From positions 4,110,859-4,174,858 of the forward strand of contig BPJS01000001.1 of the NCBI GenBank assembly GCA_026004735.1: 64,000 nt of DNA, read 5' to 3'. Made by a program: the position numbers and the translations under genes. A model generated the notes under the pieces. It was not told the origin of the DNA. It was given only the letters and a program-made list of their open reading frames with translations, and did no database searches. The DNA comes from Isosphaeraceae bacterium. Lineage in GTDB: Bacteria; Planctomycetota; Planctomycetia; Isosphaerales; Isosphaeraceae. Below, one piece after another: positions 1 to 9,850 of this stretch. The stretch's first letter is position 1; every line of letters starts with the position of its first letter.

Positions 1-730
1 GGGACTGGACCAGGGCGGAATGGAGATAGAGGTTGTGGGGCATGACGGTCGCGCCGAGGATGCCAATGGCGACAAAGAGGCTCGATCCTTCGGCGTCGCG
101 TGGCAGAGTCGGCCAGAAGCCCCGGGCGACTTGGCCTAGGTCGGGGCGTGCCCAGAAGATCTGGATCAGGAAGCAGGCCCCCATGGTGGCCACAAGGGCG
201 AGGATGAACGCCTCCAGCTTGCGGATTCCCAATCGCTGGAGCCAGAGGAGCAAGAGGGTGTCGAGGGCGGTAATCAGGCAGCCCCAGAGCAGCGGAAGCT
301 GAAAGAGGAGCTTGAGGGCGATGATCGTGCCGAGGACCTCGGCTAGGTCGGTCGCCGCGATGGCGACCTCGGCCAGCAGCCACAAGGCCCAGTTGACCGG
401 GCGGCTGTACTCGGCGCGGCAGGCCTGCGCCAGGTCGTGCCCGGTGACGACGCCTAAGCGCGCTGCCAGGGACTGGAGCAGAACGGCCATCGCGTTCGAC
501 ATGAGCAGGACCCAGGCCAGCGCGTAGCCGAAGCGGGCGCCACCTTCCAGGTCAGTCGCCCAGTTGCCGGGGTCCATATAGCCGACGCTGACCATGTAGG
601 CCGGCCCGAGAAACGCGAATAGACGCTTCCATCCGCTGGCTTCCTGGCCGGGGACCCGCACGGTCCCATGCACGTCGTCCAAGGATCGCGGGCGGCGTGC
701 AAGCACGGAACTGGCATCTTCCGGAGCCAT
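1..730 (-). CDS. mntH: Nramp-family divalent metal transporter (3' end outside window)
   Basis: Proton-coupled inner-membrane importer of Mn2+/Fe2+-type cations. About 243 N-terminal residues are present and the gene runs off the left edge. The two Nramp metal-site signatures are visible: DPGN in TM1 (GYMDPGNWATD) and MPHNLYLHS in TM6, with several hydrophobic helices between them. ATG at 730 is preceded by GAGG eight bases upstream. About 100 bp upstream lies a promoter overlaid with a direct repeat, which suggests metal-responsive control. The family call is strong; MntH versus another Nramp branch is inference. Confidence 0.9.
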   Translation of the reverse strand, partial: MAPEDASSVLARRPRSLDDVHGTVRVPGQEASGWKRLFAFLGPAYMVSVGYMDPGNWATDLEGGARFGYALAWVLLMSNAMAVLLQSLAARLGVVTGHDLAQACRAEYSRPVNWALWLLAEVAIAATDLAEVLGTIIALKLLFQLPLLWGCLITALDTLLLLWLQRLGIRKLEAFILALVATMGACFLIQIFWARPDLGQVARGFWPTLPRDAEGSSLFVAIGILGATVMPHNLYLHSALVQS

Positions 731-821
731 GAGTCATCCTCAGCGGCATCCCGGCCCACCAGGGCGCACACGCCGAGGTCAACCCGATCCTTGGGGCCGA
801 GATTTTGGTCATCGACGTCGC

Positions 822-859
822 AACTTTTTCGAGTCTAACGAACTTTTTTGAGTAGGCAA
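822..859 (-). promoter_or_regulatory. Candidate promoter and operator of the Nramp gene
   Basis: Read on the minus strand there is TTGCCT (854-859), a 16-base spacer and TAGACT (832-837). A 13-bp direct repeat, AACTTTTTCGAGT (822-834) and AACTTTTTTGAGT (841-853) on the plus strand, has 19-bp periodicity and overlaps the spacer and the -10. An MntR/DtxR-like regulator binding here is inference; the repeat itself is directly seen. Confidence 0.45.
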
Positions 860-956
860 AATATTTTTCCTGCCATCTGGGAGGTCTTGAGAGCATAGAC
901 TGAGATCAGGGACGGCGGATCCGCTTCGAGGCGAGCTTGGGCATGGGAGCAGGCCA

Positions 957-1655
957 ATGGGTTCGGCACGAGCGGTCGGGGGTTGGTCGAGGGGTTTGGG
1001 TGTCTGGCTGGTGATCGGGGTGGGGCTGGTTCAGGGGCAGGAGGTGCGACGGGGCGTTGGGCGGGAGCCGGGGATGTGGGTGCCCTATCCCAGGACGTGG
1101 AACGTCCCGGAGCCGGCGGTGGCGGCTCCGCGATCGGCCCGGATTGTGGTACCTGTGCCGCGTCGAAGTCAGCCACCGGCGCCATATCGAGCCTATCTGC
1201 CGGAGCCAACGCCTCGGGTGGCGGTACCGCCTCCGCTGACGACCGGGGCGGAGCGAGCGGCGGTGATGGGGCTTGAGTCGGGCGCTGGCCTGAACGTCCC
1301 GCCGTACTACTTTGGAACCTACGGCTATTCGCCTTACTTTTACGCGCCGACGCAGCCCTCCTATGCGGCCTACCCGGCACCGGGACCGCAACCGGCCGGT
1401 TCGGGGACGCCGGTCTACCAGATTCGCTATGGCGAACTACCGGGCGCGCCGACGTTGACGCAGGGTTCGTCCGGTGCGTTGGGGTTTGTGACGCCGGGAA
1501 CATTTGGAAACCCGACGTACGTCAACAACCGGGCGTTTTTCGGGCAGGGACTGAACGTTCTGAACGTGCCGGGGCAGATTTCTTACGGCCAGAGCACGCA
1601 GTCGACGCTCACACCGCCGGGTTATTTCGGGAATATCCTGCCGACGAACCCGTGA
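957..1655 (+). CDS. Secreted Pro/Tyr/Gly-rich protein of unknown function
   Basis: A 232-residue protein I do not recognise. The N-terminus looks like a signal peptide (hydrophobic GVWLVIGVGLVQG, likely cleavage before QE). The mature part is rich in proline early on and then in Tyr/Gly/Asn (for example YYFGTYGYSPYFYAPTQPSYAAYP), suggesting an extended low-complexity extracellular or envelope protein. ATG at 957 has GGGAG seven bases upstream. It is the first of three consecutive secreted proteins on this strand. No catalytic motif is visible. Confidence 0.7.
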   Translation: MGSARAVGGWSRGLGVWLVIGVGLVQGQEVRRGVGREPGMWVPYPRTWNVPEPAVAAPRSARIVVPVPRRSQPPAPYRAYLPEPTPRVAVPPPLTTGAERAAVMGLESGAGLNVPPYYFGTYGYSPYFYAPTQPSYAAYPAPGPQPAGSGTPVYQIRYGELPGAPTLTQGSSGALGFVTPGTFGNPTYVNNRAFFGQGLNVLNVPGQISYGQSTQSTLTPPGYFGNILPTNP

Positions 1656-1741
1656 CGGGTCGGCGCGTGGGGTGTTTAAGGGGAATACTTCTATTCTGTC
1701 GGGAAGCCTAAACCGGGTCGACGGAATGGGAGCGGGATGCG

Positions 1742-2152
1742 ATGCGTGCCGTGAGCCTTCGGATGGCAGCGTGGGCGTTGGGGATGGGGCTGGGGGCTGA
1801 GGCCTCGGCGCAGGACGGGGAGTTGTCCCGGGTGTACCGAGCGCCGGGGTTTTATGGGACGGTCTGGGGGAACGCCAGTTATGGGCAGGCGCGGGCGGAG
1901 TCGGACTATGCGTCGCCGTTTGGGGTGAATTATGGGCTGGGGATCGGCCCCTACCGGGTCTTGCCGGGTCCGTATGGCCGGGGGCTTTGGTCGGAGGCGT
2001 TGGGAATCGCGACGACCGGCGACGGCAGCGGCGGCTGGCTGGGGTACCGCACCTTTGCGCACCCGCCGACGCCGGGAGAGCCGTTGCCGGGGATCGGCCA
2101 CTACGCGCCCGTACTTGGCCCTCCTTACGCGGGAACAGAACGACGCCGGTGA
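1742..2152 (+). CDS. Small secreted Gly/Tyr/Pro-rich protein of unknown function
   Basis: A 136-residue protein with a probable signal peptide (MRAVSLRMAAWALGMG, cleavage near ASA/QDG). The mature protein is rich in Gly, Tyr and Pro (NYGLGIGPYRVLPGPYGRG), a composition shared with its upstream neighbour. ATG at 1742 follows a GGGAG-type ribosome site. No recognised domain. The similar composition and adjacent position suggest the two are co-expressed envelope proteins; that is inference. Confidence 0.65.
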   Translation: MRAVSLRMAAWALGMGLGAEASAQDGELSRVYRAPGFYGTVWGNASYGQARAESDYASPFGVNYGLGIGPYRVLPGPYGRGLWSEALGIATTGDGSGGWLGYRTFAHPPTPGEPLPGIGHYAPVLGPPYAGTERRR

Positions 2153-2240
2153 GGATCGGCCGCTGGCACGGGTTGCATGCGACCTAGACTCTTGGTTATC
2201 GTACAAATGTCGTAGCCCGAGCAGGGGGGGTGGTGGACTG

Positions 2241-3371
2241 ATGGTTAAGGGCGTGTGTGTCTGGGTGTTGTGGAGTGGGCTGGGGTGGCTTGCTGGGGGA
2301 GCTACGGTCTCGGTGCCGCAGGAGGTGGAGAAGACGGCGGGGGTGGCCGAAGCGTCGCGGGTGACGATCGAGGGCCAGGGGATTCGGTTGCTGGATGCGT
2401 TGGGTCAGCTTCAGCGGCAGTCGGGCAATGTCATCACGGATCTGAGGGAGGTTTACGGGGGCGAGGCGACCAATCCGCCGCTGGATCTGACTGTGAGGGA
2501 GCGGACGTTTTTCGAGGCGTTGGAAGAGATAGCGCGGCAGGCGGAGGTGGGGTTGACGTTTTACACGGGGGATGGGTCGATCGGGGTGGTGCCGCGGGGG
2601 ATGGAGTTGGGGGAGGTTGATGGGGCGGGCGGGGCCTCGCGGGCGCCGGTGGAGTTGGTCGGGCCGTTTCGGGTGGTGTTGCGGCGGATTGCGACGGTAC
2701 GGGATCTGGCGACGGGGCAAGCACGGGGGTCGGCGACTCTGGAGCTGGCCTGGGAGCCGCGGTTGCGGCCGATGTTATTGGCGTTGCGGGCTGATGGGTT
2801 AAGGATTGTCGATGATCAGGGTCGGGTGGTGGAACCGGAGGTGGCCGAGGAGAGTCTGAGCACGGTCTTGCGGCCGGAGAATCCGATCGCGGAGATTCAT
2901 GTGACAATGGCGGCGCCGGAAAGGTCGGCACGCACGCTGCGTGAGCTGAGCGTGCGGGGCGAGGTGACGCTGCCGGCCGATCTGCGGCGCTTTCGGTTTG
3001 AGCGGCTCGACGTTGAGAATGCGAGTCAGGAGCAGGGGGCGACGCGTGTGACGCTGGTCTCGACGGAGGTCGAGGAGAACGTGTGGAAGGTGAACGTCCG
3101 GTTGGAGATGGCCGGGGAAGGGCCGGTTTTCGAGTCGTTTCAGCAGGGGCTGTTCAACAACCGGCTCTGGCTTCAGAAGGGGGATGGATCGCGGTTTGAG
3201 CACAATGGGGGGTTTTCGACGACGGAATCGGGTGGTGGGGTTTTTGGATTTGAATACTTGTTTGTGAATGTACCTGGCATGCCGGGCGACTGGCAATTTG
3301 TGTACGAGGCACCGGGTCGGGTGGTGAGGGCGCCGTTTGAGGTGACGTTTCGGGACGTGCCGTTGCCTTAG
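2241..3371 (+). CDS. Secreted protein with STN/secretin-N-like amino-terminal region
   Basis: A 376-residue protein with a hydrophobic signal segment (VCVWVLWSGLGWLAGG). Residues about 40-120 (IRLLDALGQLQRQSG ... TFFEALEEIARQAEVGLTFY) resemble the STN-like subdomain that precedes secretin and TonB-dependent domains, but no secretin pore follows. The remainder is beta-rich and unassigned. ATG at 2241 was chosen because the signal peptide begins there; the frame remains open well upstream. Its TAG stop overlaps the TAA stop of the convergent VWA gene. Function unknown. Confidence 0.7.
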   Translation: MVKGVCVWVLWSGLGWLAGGATVSVPQEVEKTAGVAEASRVTIEGQGIRLLDALGQLQRQSGNVITDLREVYGGEATNPPLDLTVRERTFFEALEEIARQAEVGLTFYTGDGSIGVVPRGMELGEVDGAGGASRAPVELVGPFRVVLRRIATVRDLATGQARGSATLELAWEPRLRPMLLALRADGLRIVDDQGRVVEPEVAEESLSTVLRPENPIAEIHVTMAAPERSARTLRELSVRGEVTLPADLRRFRFERLDVENASQEQGATRVTLVSTEVEENVWKVNVRLEMAGEGPVFESFQQGLFNNRLWLQKGDGSRFEHNGGFSTTESGGGVFGFEYLFVNVPGMPGDWQFVYEAPGRVVRAPFEVTFRDVPLP

Positions 3372-5867
3372 GGTGTGGGACGGGGTTGGGCTGGCTGGAG
3401 CTGTTCGGCGCGGCGGAGCAGGGTCAGGAACGAAGCGCGGTGGCCTCCGGGGTCGGAGTCGAGCGCCGACTTGGCGATTTCGACAATCGCGTCGAGCGTC
3501 GGGATGTTGGGTTCGCTGGGGTACTTCACGAACATGCCGAAGAGGGCGACGGCCGACGCGAAGCGGGTGTCGTCGCTGGCGGCGGCGAATGGGACGGGCG
3601 GAGCGGCTGCTGAGGTTTGCCACTTACGGACAGCGTCGCGGTCGGGGGTTTTGACAGAGACCGTCACGTGGACCGCCGGCTCGGGGGGGCGACGATCCTC
3701 GGGGGCATGGCGCGCGTTGGGTGGGGCTTCGGGCTGGGAGGGCGATAGCGGATGGGCCGGGACGAGTTCGATCAACGCCGTCAGGGACGAGCCAGCGCGG
3801 ACGGTGCCGGCCGGTCGAGCAGCCGCGGGGGGATCGTGAGGTGCAAGGGGAGCCGGCTGGTAACCGATCAGCCGATAGGCGCGGATCGAGGCTGGGTTGA
3901 AATCGACGTCGATCGTGGCATTCGTGGCGATCGGGGGCTGAGTGCCGGCGAGGAGCTCGGGCAGGACCAGATGTGCCGTACGCGGTGAATCGAGGTCGTG
4001 GTAGGTTCCGTTGACTCGCTCGGCGATCTGTTTGAGGCGGGCAGATCGGAGCTGCGTTGGGGTGAGGCCGAGGACAGTCAGAGGAACTCCGGTCTGGACC
4101 TTGGACTGGGCTAGCCGAGTGATTGCTTCGAGGGCCGAGGGATCGGCCAGAAGGCTACCGTCGGTGGCCAAGACGACCCGGCGGACGCGGGTGGGGGGGG
4201 GACGCTTCGGCGGCAAGCCGGAAGGCGCGTTCGATGCTGCGGTGGGGGTTGACGGAACCGCCTGGCTGAAGCCGGCCGATCGCGGTGATGAACTGGGACT
4301 TATCAGCGCCCGCGGTGGGGGTGAGCAGGACCGGCTCGGGCGCGGACGTGCTGAGGATGCTAACCGTATCAGAGTGGCCCAGGTTGTCCGCGAGAGAAAG
4401 CAGACCGCCTTTGAACAGGGAGAGAGGCTCGCTGGACTGGGGAGACTCGGCCAGGTCGACCACAAAGACGAGGTAGGTCGGAGGGTGTCCCTCGGGCGGG
4501 AGGGAGCGCGCCCGGAGGCCGATTCGGAGCAACCAGTGGCGAGGGTTCCAGGGGGCTTCGGTTAGCTCGCAGGCAATGGCCAGCGGATCAGTGGTTGGGG
4601 GCGGGGGGTTGAGGTAGGGGATGGCGTTGATCAGTTCCTCGAGGCGGATCGCGTCGGGCGGTGGCCAGCGGCCCTCGGACAACGACTGGACGAGCTGAGC
4701 ATAGGACTGGGTTCCGACGTCGGTGGAGAGCGTGAGGACGGTCTGGTCGGGCCGGACCGAGGTGAAGCCTGGTCTGCCGGACGAGAACTCGGGCGCGGGG
4801 ACGACGAAGGGAGGGGTTCGGCTGGTGCTGGAGGAGTCAGGGGGTCGACCCGCCGCGACCGCGGCAACGTGCCCGAGGCGCGCCGCGGACGGCGCGAGAA
4901 TGGGGTTGTCGGGGCCGGTGGGGGCTTTGGGGGCGGTGGTCAGATCGGCGGTGGCTGGAAGCTGCGAGAGGGTGTGGGCGGAAGGTGCGCCGGGAGGCGA
5001 TGAGGCGGACTCGGCGGTCGCGCGGCCGCGACGGAAGCCGAGGTCGGAACGTGGCGCGGCGTGGCCGGCGCGGGCGTTCTCACGCTCCAGACTTCGGGCA
5101 AACATCTCATCGTTGGAGGGAGCCGAATGAGAGGCATCGAGCGGGGGAGTTGAATCCCGGTCGATGGGATCGGGGGCGGTGGTTGGGTGGTCGGGAAGGA
5201 TCGCAGCGGCAGACTCGGCCCGATGGGGAGATTCTCGGGAGAACGGGGAGTGGGCCGGACCGGCAGCGCTCCGATCGACGGGTTCGGAAAGGCGAGGTGG
5301 TAAGCTCAGCGAAGTTGGGGAATCCGCGGCGGGAGCCTCGGCGGCGGCCCCAGCGGCGGCGAAGGGGGCGGGTGGGCCGTTATCGGAAGAGGGGGCGGAG
5401 AATGCCGGGGACTCGGCAGCAGGCGCCATGATCGGGGGTGCGGAGATCGGGCTGCTCGGGGCTATGGCTTGAGGATGGGCCGGAGCGGGCGGTTCTTGGG
5501 CGACGGGTCCGTACTTGGCATGCCAGAGCGAGTACGTCCCGACCCCGAGGGCGAGCAGGGCTGCCGCAGCCAGGGCACGGCCCGGCCAGGAGGCGACCGG
5601 TCGAGGGAAACGGGGCACGGCGGGCGAGGCGGGTGCGTGGGCGGCGGCCTGCTCGATCGCCCAGCGCTGGGAGTCGGTCAGGCTGGACTGGAGTGGCTCG
5701 GATCGGAGTTGGCTGCCGAGGATATGGGCCAGTTGCTGGGTGAGTTCGACGAACTGGCGGGCGTCGGGGTCGCGTTCGAGGAGCGATTCGATCGCCGCGC
5801 GTTCCGGGCCCTCAAGCTCGCCGAGCGCGAAGGCGGTGAGGCGGGGATCGTCGGGGTCGAAGGTCAT
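3368..5867 (-). pseudogene. Anti-sigma-like/VWA membrane protein, frameshifted in a G/C homopolymer
   Basis: Two reading frames together encode one planctomycete-type VWA protein of about 830 residues. In order: an anti-sigma-like N-terminus (FALGELEGPERAAIESLLERD), one membrane segment (ALAAAALLALGVGTYSLW), a long Pro/Ala/Ser linker, a vWF-N-like region (TLSTDVGTQSYAQLVQSL, RLEELINAIPYL) and a VWA domain beginning LVFVVDLAES. The frame breaks at nine consecutive G (4193-4201, C in the coding strand). Eight would restore the frame into RRVVLATDGS and the C-terminal half. The MIDAS DxSxS is not intact. ATG 5867 has GGAGA nine bases upstream. It lies 63 bp after the ECF sigma gene and probably senses for it. 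Sequencing error, mutation or slippage cannot be told apart here. Confidence 0.7.
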
Positions 5868-5930
5868 CGCGATCACTCTCCTCGGAGACGGGCCGACGGG
5901 TCAGGGGCGGGGGCAAGGGGCAGCCGATCC

Positions 5931-6479
5931 TCAGGATTCGGCCGCCATCTGGTCTGCGCTCGCCAGGCGTGAGCGCAGCGATTTGAGGCCGACGTGGATC
6001 AGGAAGCCGACGTTGGAGACGCTGTGGCCGCTGATGCGGCTGATTTCTCGATAGCTGAAGCCGTGCTGGAACTTGAGGCGGATGACTTCGCGTTGATTGG
6101 AGGGGAGGGTGTCGAGGATTTCGAGGGCGCGAGCGGCGGCGTCCTTAAGCTCGCAGGCGTCGGCCGGGCCAGGGCCGGCGTGGACTTGACCGTTTTGCTG
6201 CTCATCGCTCAGGAGGCTGATTCGACGTTCCTTGCGCATGACGTCCAAAGCCCGGTTGCGACAGACGGTGAAGAGCCACTCGGCCAGGCGATCGCGGAGG
6301 CTGGCCGGATCCTGCTGGCAGAGTTTGAGGAAGGTGTCCTGCACGACGTCGCGGGCCCGCTCCGGGTCGCCGAGCAGACGCGCGGCATACTGGATCAGCG
6401 GACGTTCGAAGCGGTCGACCGCCGCCAGCACCCAGGGGCGATCGGTCTGACCGGCCCCAGCCCCCCCCTGTTGAGCCAT
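5931..6479 (-). CDS. ECF-type RNA polymerase sigma factor
   Basis: A 182-residue sigma-70 family factor with region 2 (IQYAARLLGDPERARDVVQDTFL, then ALDVMRKERR) and region 4 (LDTLPSNQREVIRLKFQHG with FSYREISRISGHS as the helix-turn-helix). It has no region 1.1 or region 3. ATG 6479 has GGAGG about ten bases upstream. Codons 4-7 contain eight consecutive G. The downstream VWA gene carries an anti-sigma-like N-terminus, so the pair probably forms a sigma/anti-sigma envelope-signalling unit, which is inferred from context. Confidence 0.93.
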   Translation of the reverse strand: MAQQGGAGAGQTDRPWVLAAVDRFERPLIQYAARLLGDPERARDVVQDTFLKLCQQDPASLRDRLAEWLFTVCRNRALDVMRKERRISLLSDEQQNGQVHAGPGPADACELKDAAARALEILDTLPSNQREVIRLKFQHGFSYREISRISGHSVSNVGFLIHVGLKSLRSRLASADQMAAES

Positions 6480-6732
6480 CACCCTGGATCCTCCAGCCAC
6501 GTGGCCGCGCCTCAACCATATAACGGATCAAGCCCGCTGGTTCTTAGACGCCGTGCCAGCCGTCCGGTTACCGAAGCGGGAGCGGAATGGTGCCATCAAA
6601 AAACTATTTGACATCCATTAAACATGGTCCGTTGAGGTTGTCGGGGAAGGGTTGTTGGATTTGACTACGCGAGGTCGGGGCAGGGAAAGGGTGGATCGAG
6701 GAGGCCGGCCAGGAGCGGTCGGGGTGGAGCCG

Positions 6733-8331
6733 ATGGGGGCGGAAGCCGGAGGACGGCGGCGGTTGCGGTGGTCGGTGTTGGAGGAGCTGGAGGCGAAGCG
6801 GCTCTGCGCTGGGCGGGTGGATGGTGGGTTGGAGCGGCTGGAGCTGGTGGATGTGGATCGAGTACAGGTCACGGTCACGATCGAGGCCGGGCTGGGTCAG
6901 GGGCCGGAGCGCTGGGGGCTTGCGCTGTACCGGTCTGCGGACGAAATGCTGGATGAGGGGGATGTCGAGCTTGGGCGGTGGGAGATCACGGTCCGCGAGG
7001 GGTCGGGCGAGCTGAGCGATGGACGGACGATCCGTCGCGTGGAGATGCTCAGGCTTGAGGAACCGTTCCGGATTGTGCCGCGGCGGCCGTATGTGCTGGC
7101 GGCTTTGGATCCGGAGCAGGCGGTGGACGAGGCCGATGAGACCAACAACGTGGCGGCGGCGCGGCGGTATTCGGTCGTGATCGTCACCCACGGCGGATTT
7201 CAGGAGACGAGGGATGGGGACGTCCCGTGGTGGCAGAAGCGGCTGGGGCGCGAACTGGCGGAGCAAGGGTATGACGACGTGCTGCTGTACAACTGGGTGG
7301 GTGAGAGCAAGATCGCCGGGGCGTTGCGCTGGCAGCCAGCGCGGCTGATCCATCGGCTGGGAAAGCGGCTGCGGGAGGTGCCCGACGGACAGCCGGTCGA
7401 TACGCATTGGATTGGTCACAGCCAGGGGGCGGTGATCAATGGGCTGGCGCTGGAGCGGCTGGAGCGGCAGCCGCTGGAGGGGATGCGAGGCGGAGTGATC
7501 CAGGCGACGCTGCTGGACCCGCACGCAGCCAGCAACGCAGCGCCGTTGCGACAGTACAGCGTCCGTCCGAGCGTGATGGGGCGCCTGGCCCGCTTGCTGA
7601 TCAACGATTACCAAGGTCGAGCGCGCGACCCAGCAGCGCGGGTTCCGGGGAATGTAGACGAAGCAGTCGTCTATTACCAGCTCACGTACTACGCCTTTGC
7701 GGAGCACGAAGATCAACGGTTATTTAATCTTTGGGGTCAGGTACCGGTCCGAGGTGCGGCGCGTTATGTGGACATCACGGGTCCGGGCATCAGCCACAGC
7801 GGCCCCTACAGTGTGGTGGATTGGTATCGGGAACACATTGTGCCGGGTCTGGGAGAGGGAGTCGGCGAAGCGCCGCCGATTTTGACCGCGGGGTTGGCGG
7901 CGGGGGCTGGGCGGATTGAACGGAGGGACCCGCCGCAGGGCCACTTGGGCGAAACGCTCTGGATGCGGACGACAGTGGCCGCGCCGCGGTTTGAGGGACT
8001 GAGCTGGCCGGGCGCGCGAGTGCGGCTGACCGCAGCGCCGGTGGGGGTGGTGACGGATCGGCCGATCGTCCTGGGGATGGCGATGGCCGACGGGCAGGGA
8101 CAGTGGTCGTTTACGACGCGGCCGCTGCCGGAAGGTCGTTACACGGTTATCGCCTCGGCGGTGGTGGACGCGAGCGCGGCGTATCCGCGGATCAAGATGA
8201 CTCCGCGAATTCGAGTGGGGAAGCTCTGGGTGGAGCCGGCAGGTTCGCCGGACGTGGGGGAGGCCGAACAGGGAGCCGGTTGGCCCTGGAGGCGGGGGCT
8301 GGCTCTTCCCCGCGGTCGTCCGGGGCGCTAG
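6733..8331 (+). CDS. Secreted CARDB plus alpha/beta-hydrolase (lipase-like) protein with LEPR-xLL-like signal
   Basis: A 532-residue protein. Residues 8-26 (RRRLRWSVLEELEAKRLCA) resemble the planctomycete N-terminal LEPR-xLL motif. A CARDB-like beta domain follows (about 40-145, with the typical E-x-N-N end VDEADETNN). A hydrolase domain then carries THGG and the nucleophile elbow GHSQGA (Ser about 230); a His candidate is in GPGISHSGPY. The C-terminus looks like an Ig-type beta domain (about 400-500). ATG 6733 has GGTGGAG just upstream; a TTG at 6652 is the longer alternative. A surface or extracellular esterase is inferred; the substrate is unknown. Confidence 0.75.
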   Translation: MGAEAGGRRRLRWSVLEELEAKRLCAGRVDGGLERLELVDVDRVQVTVTIEAGLGQGPERWGLALYRSADEMLDEGDVELGRWEITVREGSGELSDGRTIRRVEMLRLEEPFRIVPRRPYVLAALDPEQAVDEADETNNVAAARRYSVVIVTHGGFQETRDGDVPWWQKRLGRELAEQGYDDVLLYNWVGESKIAGALRWQPARLIHRLGKRLREVPDGQPVDTHWIGHSQGAVINGLALERLERQPLEGMRGGVIQATLLDPHAASNAAPLRQYSVRPSVMGRLARLLINDYQGRARDPAARVPGNVDEAVVYYQLTYYAFAEHEDQRLFNLWGQVPVRGAARYVDITGPGISHSGPYSVVDWYREHIVPGLGEGVGEAPPILTAGLAAGAGRIERRDPPQGHLGETLWMRTTVAAPRFEGLSWPGARVRLTAAPVGVVTDRPIVLGMAMADGQGQWSFTTRPLPEGRYTVIASAVVDASAAYPRIKMTPRIRVGKLWVEPAGSPDVGEAEQGAGWPWRRGLALPRGRPGR

Positions 8332-8362
8332 ACTCTCGGGGCGAAAGGAGGGGGGTGGAGTG

Positions 8363-9850
8363 ATGAATGTACCGGCGTCACAGACCCATTCGCAGTTGCC
8401 GCGGGTGCTGGGGCCGGTGGCGGCGCTGAGTACGATCGTGGGCTCAGTGATCGGGTCGGGGATCTTCATTGTGCCAGCGCGGGTGGCTCGGGAGCTGGAG
8501 CATTTTGGGTTGATCGCGCTGGCATGGGTTGTGGGTGGGCTGTTCAGCCTGGCCGGTGCACTGACGTTGTCGGAGCTGGCGGCGATGTTCCCGCGAGCCG
8601 GCGGGCCGTATGTCTACTTGCGCGAGGCGTATGGGCGTGTGCCTGCGTTTTTGTTTGGGTGGACCGAGTTTTTGGTAGTGCGGTCGGGGTCGATGGCGAC
8701 GCTGGCGGCGGCGTTTGCGCTCTATGCGTCGCAGCTTGACGTGCTGCGGCCACCGACGGGCTGGAACCCCGCGGTGTGGCTATCGGGGCTGGCGTGCCTG
8801 GCAATGGTGGTGGTGGCGGCGGTCAACGTGGTCGGGACGCGGTGGGGGGGAGCGCTTCAGGTGCTCGGCACGGTTCTGAAGGTCGGGGCCTTGCTGGCGA
8901 TGATCGGGCTGGCCTTTACGAGCGGGCAGGCTGAACTGAGCCGGGTGACCGAGGGGATGTGGCCCGAAGGGAAGCAGGCTTGGTGGCTGAATCCGACGAT
9001 GTTTCGCCATTTCATGGTGGCGATGGTGGGGATCTTGTGGGCGTACGACGGGTGGGTCAACACGGCGAATCTGGCCGAGGAGATTCGGGAGCCGAGCCGC
9101 AATTTGCCGCGTGCGTTGATCCTGGGGACGCTCGTATTGATCGGGCTCTATCTGGGGACGACCCTGGCCTATCACCTGGTTCTGCCGACGGAGGCGATGG
9201 CCGGAGCGTCGACGGAGAAGGGGTCGAGCCAGGCGGTCTCGGCGGTGTATATGAGAGAGGTCTTGGGCAGTCCGGGGGTGGCGATCATCGCGGGGATTGT
9301 GATGATCTCGACGTTCATCTCGCTGAACGGGAATGTGCTGTCGGGCCCGCGGGCGTATTTTGCCCTGGCGCGCGATGGACTGTTTCCGCGTGGTCTGGCT
9401 GCGATCCATCCACGCTACCTGACCCCGGCGCGAGCGATCGTGGCCCAGACGGCCTGGGCGATTACGCTGACAATAGCCGGGACGCTGCCAATGGTGTTTC
9501 GCGCTGCCGAGGGGGCGACGGGAGTGCTCGGAGGGTGGCGGCGACTTGGAGAAACCCCTTTGTATGACATTTTGTATACATATGTTATTTTTGGTGCAAC
9601 GCTGTTTTACGCACTGGCGATCGGGAGCGTCTTTGTGTTGCGGCGGAAGCGTCCGGAGCTGGAGCGGCCGTATCGGACGTTTGGGTATCCGGTCATGCCG
9701 ATGGTGTTTCTGGTGGGCGCGGGGATTTTGCTGGGCAGCATGCTGGTGCAGCAGCCGGTTGAGTCCCTGGCGGGACTGGGAATTGTGGCGGCGGGACTGC
9801 CGGTCTATGGGCGGCTGGTGCGTCCGGGGAGGAGGGTGGGCGATGCCTGA
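8363..9850 (+). CDS. APC-superfamily amino acid permease
   Basis: A 495-residue integral membrane transporter of the APC/LAT type, with about 12 predicted helices. The TM1 signature VGSVIGSGIFIVPARVA and the TM2-3 motif FSLAGALTLSELAAMFPRAGGPYVYL identify the family. ATG 8363 follows AAAGGAGGGG; a GTG directly before it is the alternative start. The stop codon lies inside the next gene (8-bp overlap), so the permease, the small Tat protein and the amidase form one operon, suggesting uptake followed by amide hydrolysis. Substrate unknown. Confidence 0.92.
   Translation: MNVPASQTHSQLPRVLGPVAALSTIVGSVIGSGIFIVPARVARELEHFGLIALAWVVGGLFSLAGALTLSELAAMFPRAGGPYVYLREAYGRVPAFLFGWTEFLVVRSGSMATLAAAFALYASQLDVLRPPTGWNPAVWLSGLACLAMVVVAAVNVVGTRWGGALQVLGTVLKVGALLAMIGLAFTSGQAELSRVTEGMWPEGKQAWWLNPTMFRHFMVAMVGILWAYDGWVNTANLAEEIREPSRNLPRALILGTLVLIGLYLGTTLAYHLVLPTEAMAGASTEKGSSQAVSAVYMREVLGSPGVAIIAGIVMISTFISLNGNVLSGPRAYFALARDGLFPRGLAAIHPRYLTPARAIVAQTAWAITLTIAGTLPMVFRAAEGATGVLGGWRRLGETPLYDILYTYVIFGATLFYALAIGSVFVLRRKRPELERPYRTFGYPVMPMVFLVGAGILLGSMLVQQPVESLAGLGIVAAGLPVYGRLVRPGRRVGDA

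Noticed and set aside
6516..6732. ECF-type autoregulated promoter before the sigma gene
   Set aside because: A GAACC and a CGTTA occur on the minus strand, but the spacing (13 bases) is too short for known ECF promoters.
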